From Acidimicrobiia bacterium (GTDB lineage Bacteria > Actinomycetota > Acidimicrobiia > Spongiisociales > UBA5794), in the NCBI GenBank assembly GCA_030598905.1, contig JAUVPA010000029.1, forward strand, positions 1 to 10,673: a DNA stretch of 10,673 nt, written 5' to 3'. Within the stretch, counting starts at the first letter, position 1; every line of letters starts with the position of its first letter. The notes under the pieces are model-generated. The model was not told the DNA's origin. It made no database searches and saw only the letters and a program-made list of their open reading frames with translations. This document shows, in pieces, positions 1 through 8,741 of the stretch. Both the position numbers and the translations under genes were made by a program.

Positions 1-519
1 GATGACGTTCCCTCCCCTGTCGAGAACGGGCGCCGCGATCTGTTCGATCTCCTTGTCGTAATCGCGACCCGTCACCACGTAGCGGGGACGCGAGTAGCGA
101 GGACGCGGGACCGACCCAGAGGCGTGCGAACCGTCTAACGGGTGCGTCACCCGCTTCGGCAGATTCGGGGGTGAGGCTGCTCTCAGGAACACCGCGAGCG
201 GTGCCACGTAATGTGTCGCCGCCCACTGAGCAGTCCGCAATAGAGGTTCGTCGAACACCGTGGCGGCACCACTCCTGGCCTTGATGGGTCGCAGGGCGCG
301 CTGAGGTTTCCCCTGTCGAACCGACGTGACATAACCACGCACCGTCCGGCCGGCGAGTGGTGCGCGGACGATCGATCCGACCTCGACGCCTGTGACGTTC
401 TCAGGCACGGTGTAGGCGAAGCCATCGTCGACGGCGAACGTGGCGAGGTCTGGGACGACACGCGCGATGACGGTCAGCGAGCGTCTCCGTCTCTCATGAG
501 TTCGCCAATGAGACTCCAC
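1..519 (-). CDS. priA: Primosomal protein N' (PriA), N-terminal part, cut by the window edge
   Basis: PriA recognises stalled or collapsed replication forks and starts primosome assembly. Only the N-terminal 3'-DNA-end-binding domain and the segment after it are present; the helicase core lies beyond the left edge. The frame is open from an in-frame TGA at 535-537 to base 1. The start VIARVVPDL, then FAYTVPE, GSIVRAPLAGRTVRGYV and the later QWAATHYVAPLAVFLRAA match the PriA N-terminus. The only ATG, GTG or TTG in the open frame is GTG at 519, inside the coaBC end, which would add a basic 14-residue leader. A CTG at 477 overlaps the coaBC stop (CTGA), has GGAG 7 nt upstream and starts exactly where family homology begins. 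It may be the true start, giving 159 residues here. Whether the helicase is degenerate, as in many actinobacterial PriA proteins, cannot be seen. The gene directly follows coaBC and is probably co-transcribed. Confidence 0.92.
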   Translation of the reverse strand, partial: MESHWRTHERRRRSLTVIARVVPDLATFAVDDGFAYTVPENVTGVEVGSIVRAPLAGRTVRGYVTSVRQGKPQRALRPIKARSGAATVFDEPLLRTAQWAATHYVAPLAVFLRAASPPNLPKRVTHPLDGSHASGSVPRPRYSRPRYVVTGRDYDKEIEQIAAPVLDRGGNVI

Positions 520-1670
520 AGTCGGTCGGCGATGTCAGTCTTGTCTGCGAGTTCCCACGGTGTCGTGTGACCGTCGGGGAAGACGATCGTGACCTCGTTG
601 GTCTGGGACCCGAAACCCGACCCAACTCTCGCTACGTCGTTGGCGACCAGGAGGTCGACACCTTTGCGCTGTCCCTTCGCCACGGCCTCATCGAGAGAAC
701 CCGTCTCAGCCGCAAATCCGACGAGGAAGGGGCGGTCGACGAGGTTGGCGACGCCGGCGAGCACGTCGGGCGTGGGTTCGAGCTCGATCTCGGGCGGCCC
801 GGCGGCCCGCCGTAGTTTGGCGTCGCCGGACGACACCGGCCGAAAGTCGGCAACGGCGGCAGCGAGCACGGCGACGTCCACATTGCCCGCTCGTACCCAG
901 ACGGCATCGGCCATCTCCTGAGCGCTCTCGACCGCCACGACTTCGATCGTCGGATGGTCGGGTGGCTTCGCAGCCGTGACGAGAACGACGGAGGCTCCGC
1001 TGTTCGCCGCGCTCACGGCGATGGCGTTTCCCATCTTGCCCGACGAACGGTTGCCGATATAACGCACGGGATCGATGGCCTCTCGGGTTCCCCCGGCATT
1101 GACGAGAACCCGAACACCCTCCATGGCGCCGGATCCACCGAGTATCTCGTCGACCAGATCGACGATCGTGTCCGGCTCTGCCATTCGCCCGACGCCCTCG
1201 TCACCGCCGGCGAGGGCTCCGTACTCGGGAGAGACGAGTACGTAGCCGAATTCCTCGAGCCGCTTCACGTTGGCCGTCGTTGCCGGGTGCTCCCACATCT
1301 CCGTGTGCATCGCCGGGGCGGCGACGACGGGGCATTGTGCTGCCAGGACCGTCGCCGAGAGGGCGTCTTCCGTGAGGCCGTTGGCGAGCCGCGACAACGT
1401 GGCTGCAGTCGCCGGCACGATCACAATGGCATCCGCCCATTGGGCGAGGTGCGTGTGCGGGCTGACGTCGTCGAGTCCGAAGAGGCCGACGACCGGTTGC
1501 TCGCCGGTGATGGCGGCCAGTGTTTGAGGTCCGAGGAACTCAACCGCAGATTGAGTCATGACTGGCTTCACGCGGGCGCCTCGCTCGACGAGAAGTCTCG
1601 CGAGATAAGCAGCTTTGTAAGCGGCGACGCCGCCGGAAATGCCGAGGACGATGCGTCGCCCGGCGAGCAC
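474..1670 (-). CDS. coaBC: Bifunctional phosphopantothenoylcysteine decarboxylase / phosphopantothenate-cysteine ligase (CoaBC, Dfp)
   Basis: This cytoplasmic enzyme joins cysteine to 4'-phosphopantothenate using CTP (CoaB, C-terminal half) and decarboxylates the product with FMN (CoaC, N-terminal half) to give 4'-phosphopantetheine for coenzyme A. The 398 residues are normal length. CoaC shows the flavoprotein opening GISGGVAAYKA (about 10-20), the catalytic His in HTHLAQWAD (His72 by alignment) and VPATA at 85-89. CoaB begins near residue 185 and shows NAGGTREAIDPVR, the dimerisation/nucleotide motif IGNRSSGKMG (205-214), AAVADFRP and GFAAETG. Two CoaC positions differ from E. coli: PAMN reads PAMH (His122) and the ACGD cysteine is Gly155. 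I recall both changes in mycobacterial CoaBC, so activity is not in doubt. The CoaB lysine motif reads KLRR (285-288), keeping its first lysine. The start is GTG, 4 nt after the rpoZ stop; the stop overlaps the likely priA CTG. Confidence 0.98.
   Translation of the reverse strand: MLAGRRIVLGISGGVAAYKAAYLARLLVERGARVKPVMTQSAVEFLGPQTLAAITGEQPVVGLFGLDDVSPHTHLAQWADAIVIVPATAATLSRLANGLTEDALSATVLAAQCPVVAAPAMHTEMWEHPATTANVKRLEEFGYVLVSPEYGALAGGDEGVGRMAEPDTIVDLVDEILGGSGAMEGVRVLVNAGGTREAIDPVRYIGNRSSGKMGNAIAVSAANSGASVVLVTAAKPPDHPTIEVVAVESAQEMADAVWVRAGNVDVAVLAAAVADFRPVSSGDAKLRRAAGPPEIELEPTPDVLAGVANLVDRPFLVGFAAETGSLDEAVAKGQRKGVDLLVANDVARVGSGFGSQTNEVTIVFPDGHTTPWELADKTDIADRLWSLIGELMRDGDAR
485..488 (-). promoter_or_regulatory. 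Candidate ribosome binding site for priA at CTG 477
   Basis: On the minus strand GGAG lies 7 nt before CTG 477, a standard spacing. I saw no comparable purine run before the alternative GTG at 519. The site is inside the last codons of coaBC, so it would act by translational coupling. A GGAG can occur by chance, so this is only moderate support. Confidence 0.4.
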
Positions 1671-1674
1671 GGCG

Positions 1675-1911
1675 CTACTCGTCTTCGTTCGGAGCGATCA
1701 CGACCTTGTCCTCAGCGATCTCTTCGAGGGCGATGGAGAGCGGCTTGCGTGACAAGCTGTGGACCTGCGGTGGGACGTACCCACCGAGCCCTTCGCCGAG
1801 CTGGTTGAAATAGGCGTTGATCTGGCGCGCCCTTCGGGCGGCGAGAACAACCAGGCCGAATCGAGAGTTGTCGGTCTTGGCGACAATAGATCCGATGGCG
1901 GGTTCGATCAT
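1675..1911 (-). CDS. rpoZ: DNA-directed RNA polymerase omega subunit
   Basis: Omega wraps the C-terminal tail of the beta' subunit and assists RNA polymerase assembly. In some bacteria it forms part of a ppGpp site, which cannot be inferred here. The 78-residue product opens MIEPAIGSIVAKTDNSRFGLV, then has the omega core AARRARQINAYF (24-35) and the conserved RKPLSIALEEIAEDK (55-69), with an acidic tail. I chose ATG 1911 because the MIEP opening matches family N-termini and AGGAG lies upstream at 1924-1928. That spacing is long (12 nt), and an in-frame GTG at 1947 would add 12 residues (opening FRRVHEEH) that have no family counterpart. The gene is separated from the upstream gene by 87 bp carrying a possible promoter and is followed 4 nt later by coaBC, so rpoZ-coaBC-priA may form a sub-operon. 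Confidence 0.96.
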   Translation of the reverse strand: MIEPAIGSIVAKTDNSRFGLVVLAARRARQINAYFNQLGEGLGGYVPPQVHSLSRKPLSIALEEIAEDKVVIAPNEDE

Positions 1912-1923
1912 GGTGGTGATGTG

Positions 1924-1928
1924 CTCCT
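1924..1928 (-). promoter_or_regulatory. Ribosome binding site favouring rpoZ start at ATG 1911
   Basis: AGGAG on the minus strand ends 12 nt before ATG 1911. It lies inside any product begun at GTG 1947, so it supports the shorter form. The spacing is longer than the usual 5-9 nt, so support is moderate. Confidence 0.5.
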
Positions 1929-1969
1929 CATGGACGCGCCTGAACACGTAAACGGGGCCGGATGTCTGA

Positions 1970-1975
1970 AGTATA
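1970..1975 (-). promoter_or_regulatory. Candidate -10 element (TATACT) upstream of rpoZ
   Basis: In the 87-bp gap before rpoZ the minus strand reads TATACT, five of six matches to the sigma-70-type TATAAT. This would put transcription initiation near 1960-1964, about 50 nt before ATG 1911. I find no good TTGACA-like -35 at 16-18 bp; the nearest hexamers match poorly and there is no TGn extension. In this GC-rich sequence an AT-rich hexamer in the only sizeable gap is suggestive, not proof. It could let rpoZ-coaBC-priA be transcribed independently of the pyrimidine genes. Confidence 0.35.
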
Positions 1976-1998
1976 GGGCGGAAACCGGCTTCACAGCG

Positions 1999-2910
1999 TC
2001 ACGTCCCATCGCGGGTCTTCCACACCAGCTGAGCGGCGGCAACGTCCTCGACCGCCAAGCCGACGCTTTCGAATACCGTCGTTTTCGCCCTCAGCGTGTC
2101 GACGTCACCGCCCTCCAGGGCTTCTCCGAGCTCGGCGGCTATCACGGCACCGGAGCCGCGAACGTCGCCGCATTCGGCGGCCGCGGCTGCCCGAGAGTCA
2201 ACCACAACGACGGATGCCATCGCGGCATCATCGAGCTCACGACTGTCCGGACCGTTCCACCCCACAGCATTGACATGAGTGCCGGAGTCCAGCCACTCTC
2301 CGGCAACCACCGGCTCCATTGCGGGTGTGCATGTAGCGACCACATGGGCTCCCCGAACCGCGGTCTCTGCATCCGCGACGGCCGTTCCCCCGACCTCACG
2401 GGCCAGAAGCTCGGCGTTGGGAGACGTCGGGCTCCAGATCCTCACTTCGGAGATGGGACGCACCATGCGAATCATCTCCACATGGGCCCGAGCCTGAACG
2501 CCGCTTCCCACCACGCCGAGTACCGAGGCATCGGGTGGCGCCAGCAGACGGGTGGCCACTGCGGAAACAGCGGCTGTTCTCAACTCGGTGATAACTGTCC
2601 CATCGACGATCGCAAGAGGCTCACCGGTCTCGACTCTGAACAGAAGGATCAGCGCATGGTGTGTGGCGGTCCCGGAAGCTGTGTTCTGCGGATAGAACGA
2701 GACAACCTTGACTCCGAGTGCTTCGGGCATCGCAGCGGCCATGGAGAGGAAGAACCCTCGGTGGGCGTCGATGTCGATGAGTTGTCGAGGTGGCTGTTGC
2801 ACTCTTCGAGCGGAGAAGGCAACCAGAGCTTGTTCCATCTCCTCGATGAGCTCGAGTGGATCGAGATGCGAGCGGACGTCCTCATCGGAGACGTACGGCA
2901 TGCCCGTCAT
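1999..2910 (-). CDS. Ornithine cyclodeaminase / mu-crystallin family NAD(P)-dependent oxidoreductase
   Basis: Members include ornithine cyclodeaminase, archaeal alanine dehydrogenase, ketimine reductases (mu-crystallin) and siderophore or opine enzymes, so the substrate cannot be assigned from family alone. The 303 residues are normal length. Visible landmarks are PPRQL near 40-44, the substrate lysine in GVKVVSFYPQN (Lys68), IVDGTVITELRTAAVSA (101-117), the dinucleotide loop GSGVQA (135-140) and the C-terminal KTTVFESVGLAVEDVAAAQL. The general-acid Asp of Pseudomonas ornithine cyclodeaminase (GGDCPGK) aligns with Asn219 in GWNGPDSREL. That segment and SRELDDAAM look closer to mu-crystallin (GASRPDWRELDDELM), arguing against true ornithine cyclodeaminase. 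The ATG at 2910 overlaps the gmk stop (ATGA), so it is probably co-translated with gmk; ATG 2901 is an alternative. This gene is not part of the usual gmk-rpoZ arrangement. Confidence 0.93.
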   Translation of the reverse strand: MTGMPYVSDEDVRSHLDPLELIEEMEQALVAFSARRVQQPPRQLIDIDAHRGFFLSMAAAMPEALGVKVVSFYPQNTASGTATHHALILLFRVETGEPLAIVDGTVITELRTAAVSAVATRLLAPPDASVLGVVGSGVQARAHVEMIRMVRPISEVRIWSPTSPNAELLAREVGGTAVADAETAVRGAHVVATCTPAMEPVVAGEWLDSGTHVNAVGWNGPDSRELDDAAMASVVVVDSRAAAAAECGDVRGSGAVIAAELGEALEGGDVDTLRAKTTVFESVGLAVEDVAAAQLVWKTRDGT

Positions 2911-3479
2911 GGGATCAAGTCGAGCATGTGTTCGATGGCGGTGTCGAGGTCGTCATTGACGACCAGCCAGTCGTACACGGATGGCGCTTCGTCGATCTGG
3001 CGTTCTGCGACGGCGAGGCGGCGTTCGATGTCTGCATCGGAAGTGTCTCCACGAGACCGGAGGCGTCGCTCGAGTTCCTCCAGCGACGGCGGGAGTACAA
3101 AGACGGCAACGGCCTCAGGCATGGCGTCCTTCACTTGCCGTGCCCCTTCGTTCTCGATGTCGAGGATCACGTCGCGACCCTGGCCGAGGTGATCCTCAAT
3201 CGGTCGCCGGGGCGTTCCGTAGAGGTGACCTCCGTATCTGGCCCACTCGAGAAGCTCGTTGTGCTGGACCATGACTTCGAATTCCTCTTGCGTGACGAAG
3301 TGGTAGTCGACACCATCATCCTCTCCGGGCCGCGAGTCCCGCGTCGTTGCGGACACTGAGAATGCTGCACCGCGGGCTTCGAGCACGGCGTCGACGATGC
3401 TCGACTTGCCGACGCCGGAGGGTCCTGAGATCACATAAAGCCGGCCGATATCAGGCGAACCGTTCAAGGAGTCGTTCAC
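2907..3479 (-). CDS. gmk: Guanylate kinase
   Basis: It phosphorylates GMP to GDP with ATP and feeds GTP and dGTP synthesis. The 190-residue product shows the P-loop GPSGVGKSS (19-27), the GMP-binding region SVSATTRDSRPGEDDGVDYHF, then LLEWARYGGHLYGTP, DVILDIENEGARQVK and the lid-region arginines in ERRLRSRGDTSDADIERRL. The frame is open further upstream to a TTG at 3521, but GTG 3479 has GGAG 9 nt before it and places the P-loop about 19 residues in, as usual for the family. With this start the gene overlaps the end of mihF by 29 bp. The stop overlaps the next gene by ATGA. The mihF-gmk-rpoZ order is typical of actinobacteria, here interrupted by the ornithine cyclodeaminase-family gene. Confidence 0.97.
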   Translation of the reverse strand: MNDSLNGSPDIGRLYVISGPSGVGKSSIVDAVLEARGAAFSVSATTRDSRPGEDDGVDYHFVTQEEFEVMVQHNELLEWARYGGHLYGTPRRPIEDHLGQGRDVILDIENEGARQVKDAMPEAVAVFVLPPSLEELERRLRSRGDTSDADIERRLAVAERQIDEAPSVYDWLVVNDDLDTAIEHMLDLIP

Positions 3480-3762
3480 GCTGCTTGGCTCCGAGCCCTC
3501 TGATCTTGCGGTTCTCGGCAATAGCCAGCTCCTCCATCGCCCTTCTCGCCTTGACCTTGCCCAGGCCGGGAAGGGCCTCGAGGAGTGGGAGCACCTTTGT
3601 CCCCGCCACGATGTCGTCGGTGTCAGCCCGCTCCAACACCTCGCCGAGAGTCAGGCTGCCTGTTCGCAACAGCTCCTTGATCTCGGCCCGGGTTCTCCGA
3701 GCCTCAGCGGCCTTGGCCAACGCCTCGCGACGTTGCTCGTCGGTGAGCTCGGGCAACGCCAT
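3451..3762 (-). CDS. mihF: Actinobacterial integration host factor (mIHF/sIHF)
   Basis: mIHF is a small nucleoid-associated protein confined to actinobacteria, unrelated to the IhfA/IhfB fold. It was first known as the mycobacteriophage L5 integration cofactor and as Streptomyces sIHF. It bends or stiffens DNA and affects supercoiling and gene expression. The 103 residues match the family throughout: MALPELTDEQRREALAKAAE at the start, a basic N-terminal helix ARRTRAEIKELL, then the helix-two-turn-helix DNA-binding region LEALPGLGKVKARRAMEEL (61-79) and the C-terminal IRGLGAKQRERLLERF. The start has a textbook AGGAGG 8 nt upstream (3771-3776). It lies 57 bp after pyrF, the largest gap in the pyrC-to-gmk stretch. 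That gap holds only a 5-bp GC inverted repeat (3786-3801) with no T run, and no promoter I would defend. The 3' end overlaps gmk. Confidence 0.97.
   Translation of the reverse strand: MALPELTDEQRREALAKAAEARRTRAEIKELLRTGSLTLGEVLERADTDDIVAGTKVLPLLEALPGLGKVKARRAMEELAIAENRKIRGLGAKQRERLLERFA
3489..3492 (-). promoter_or_regulatory. Ribosome binding site deciding the gmk start
   Basis: GGAG on the minus strand, inside the mihF coding end, precedes GTG 3479 by 9 nt. It favours that start over TTG 3521 and implies that ribosomes finishing mihF pass through the gmk initiation site. Confidence 0.5.
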
Positions 3763-3770
3763 CAGATTGT

Positions 3771-3776
3771 CCTCCT
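3771..3776 (-). promoter_or_regulatory. Strong Shine-Dalgarno sequence of mihF
   Basis: AGGAGG on the minus strand, 8 nt before ATG 3762, is the best ribosome binding site I noticed in the window. It fits an abundant nucleoid protein and needs no coupling to pyrF. Confidence 0.7.
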
Positions 3777-3819
3777 CGGTTTCGGGCCGCGTGTCGGCGG
3801 CACCTATTCGGCTGCGATG

Positions 3820-4557
3820 CTACCCCGAGCCGGTCGCCGCCAAGATCCGATCCTGCACGTCCCTTGCGGCTTTGGCCGGCTCAGCGGCCTCGGTTATCGG
3901 GCGGCCGATGACGAGAAGGTCGGCTCCTCTTGCGACTGCTTCTTCCGGGGTGGCCGTACGCACCTGATCGTCCTGAGTTGGTTTCATGCGGATGCCGGGA
4001 GTGCACCGTATGAGTGTCGGTGCGACGTCGCCGACGACGACGAGCTCCTTCGGAGAGCAGACGACACCTTCACAGCCGGTGTCTTGAGCGACCTTTGCCA
4101 TCCTCGCAACGAGCTCTCCAGGTGTCTTCTGGATACCGAGCTTCTGAAGATCCGGTGCCTCGAGGGACGTCAAGACGGTTACGCCCAGGATCCCAGCGGG
4201 CGCTCCCCCGGAGCCTTCTGCCAGCCCTGCAACGGCGGCCTCGAGCATGGCGGCCCCACCTGAAACGTGCGCCGTCACCCAACGAGCGCCATGAGCGCCG
4301 AGCCTTCGGGCCGCCGCTTGGCACTGACTAGGGATGTCATGCAACTTGGCATCTGCGAAGACGGGTTTGCCGAGCGCGGCCAGTGCGGCAACGGTGACGG
4401 GTCCTGGGCCGTGGAGGAGTCGGAGACCGATCTTGAATCCGTCAACGTCATCGATCAGCACCTCGGCCAGCGCGACAGCGGTTTCCGCGGTGTCGACGTC
4501 CAACGCTGCAATCACCATCGGCTGTGCTCTCGAGCTCACATTCGCTTCGGTCACCAT
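3820..4557 (-). CDS. pyrF: Orotidine 5'-phosphate decarboxylase (group I)
   Basis: It decarboxylates OMP to UMP, the last step of de novo UMP synthesis. The 245-residue protein is the short group-I type. Catalytic residues are visible: Lys42 in GFKIGL and the D-x-K-x-x-D motif in ADAKLHDIP (Asp69, Lys71, Asp74). The phosphate-gripping C-terminal part reads TPGIRMKPTQDDQVRTATPEEA and VIGRPIT. As I recall, Mycobacterium carries a longer, divergent PyrF in the same position, so this short form separates the organism from mycobacteria. The ATG overlaps the pyrD end by 7 bp; GTG 4554 directly after it would make a 4-bp GTGA overlap. GGAGGT (4566-4571) lies 8 nt before the ATG, favouring 4557 over internal Met14. 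Translation is likely coupled to pyrD. Confidence 0.98.
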   Translation of the reverse strand: MVTEANVSSRAQPMVIAALDVDTAETAVALAEVLIDDVDGFKIGLRLLHGPGPVTVAALAALGKPVFADAKLHDIPSQCQAAARRLGAHGARWVTAHVSGGAAMLEAAVAGLAEGSGGAPAGILGVTVLTSLEAPDLQKLGIQKTPGELVARMAKVAQDTGCEGVVCSPKELVVVGDVAPTLIRCTPGIRMKPTQDDQVRTATPEEAVARGADLLVIGRPITEAAEPAKAARDVQDRILAATGSG

Positions 4558-5458
4558 GGCTTGGCACCTCCGATCAGCTCATGGATCGATTCGACACCGT
4601 GCTTCTTCAGAAAGCGGAGGAGCTCGCGGTGGATCCGGCGGCCCGCCCTCGGTTCACTGAAGTGCGCCGTTCCGATGGCGACCGCCGACGCCCCAGCGAG
4701 GAGATACTCGACCACGTCGGCGCCTGTCGTCACACCGCCACACCCGACGATGGGAACATCCGGGAGATCGCGGTGAGTCTCCCAGACACACCGCAGTGCG
4801 AGCGGTTTGAGGGGTGGCCCAGAGTAGCCCCCGACGACGCCGGACAACTTCGGTCGTCGAGTCTCCACGTCGAACCCCGCCCCCCATGCGGTGTTCGTGA
4901 GGACCACCCAGTCGGCGCCCGCGCCCATCACGGCGGCCACGATTTCACTGATCTGTGCCGCGTTGGGTGAGAGCTTCGCTCCAAGAGGGAGTTTGGTCGC
5001 ATTCCGAACCGCCGACACAACAGACGCTGCCGAGCCGGGGTCCAATGCAAAGAGCTTGCCATTCTCGATGTTCGGGCACGAGAGGTTCACTTCGACGGCC
5101 GCGACACCGGCGCGCTCCAGCCCATCCGAGACGGTCGCGAAGCCCTCTGCGCTGAGGGCGACTGCCGATCCCCAGATCGGTACTGCCATCGCGGAAAGCT
5201 GCGGTCCAACGTCTTCGATCCAGCGGTCGATTCCGGGATTCTGGATGCCGATCCCGTTGAGCATTCCCCCGCCGGCATGCGACACACGCGGCGGTGTGCG
5301 ACCGGGCCACGGATCAGGAGCGACGGACTTGGCAACGGCAGCGCCGTATGTGGAGAAATCGACTGTGGCAGAGAAGTCGACGACCGAACCCACCGTCCCC
5401 GCCGCAGCGATCAAGGGACTTCGCAAAACAACGGGGCCGACGACCGTCGACGTATCGC

Positions 5459-5462
<4 letters not shown>
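4551..5462 (-). CDS. pyrD: Dihydroorotate dehydrogenase, class 1 (class 1B-like catalytic subunit)
   Basis: It oxidises dihydroorotate to orotate with bound FMN. The 303-residue protein has no N-terminal membrane helix, as expected of a soluble class 1 enzyme. It shows Lys45 in AVAKSVAPDPWPGRTPPR, GGGMLNGIGIQNPGI (64-78), and NLSCPNIENGKLF, whose Cys129 is the catalytic base of class 1 (class 2 has Ser). GAKLSPN (Lys163), LTNTAWG, GGYSGPPLKPLAL and VGCGGVTTGADVVEYLLAGASAVAIGTA form the FMN phosphate site. The GIQNPG pattern resembles class 1B, which normally works with the iron-sulfur flavoprotein PyrK, but no pyrK lies here. The frame runs upstream of 5462 without a stop, but that extension is low-complexity carB antiphase. 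ATG 5462 overlaps the carB stop (ATGA) and matches the family start. Many actinobacteria use a membrane class 2 enzyme coded elsewhere. Confidence 0.96.
4566..4571 (-). promoter_or_regulatory. Ribosome binding site of pyrF inside the pyrD end
   Basis: GGAGGT on the minus strand encodes Gly-Gly near the PyrD C-terminus and sits 8 nt before the pyrF ATG at 4557. This supports that start over the internal ATG at 4518. Confidence 0.6.
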
Positions 5463-8740
<3,278 letters not shown>

Positions 8741-8741
8741 G

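Noticed and set aside
183..461. A 92-codon minus-strand open frame within the priA region
   Set aside because: It is a serine- and arginine-rich out-of-frame shadow. The neighbouring frame, open from 519 to the window edge, carries the PriA sequence.
1220..1242. A perfect 8-bp inverted repeat (CGTACTCG / CGAGTACG) with a 7-nt loop inside coaBC
   Set aside because: About one such repeat is expected by chance in 10 kb with loops of this size range. It falls in conserved coding sequence and has no T run.
954..1808. A 284-codon plus-strand open frame opposite coaBC
   Set aside because: It is antisense to a strongly supported gene, is arginine- and glycine-rich with no recognisable motif, and runs past the coaBC/rpoZ junction without respecting it.
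1759..3192. A 477-codon open frame on the plus strand across rpoZ, the ornithine cyclodeaminase-family gene and gmk
   Set aside because: It lies antisense to three genes with clear family motifs, shows no domain or motif I recognise, and long antisense frames are expected in GC-rich coding DNA.
3786..3801. GCCGC/GCGGC hairpin in the pyrF-mihF gap as a terminator
   Set aside because: The stem is only 5 bp and no T run follows on either strand, so it does not look like an intrinsic terminator.
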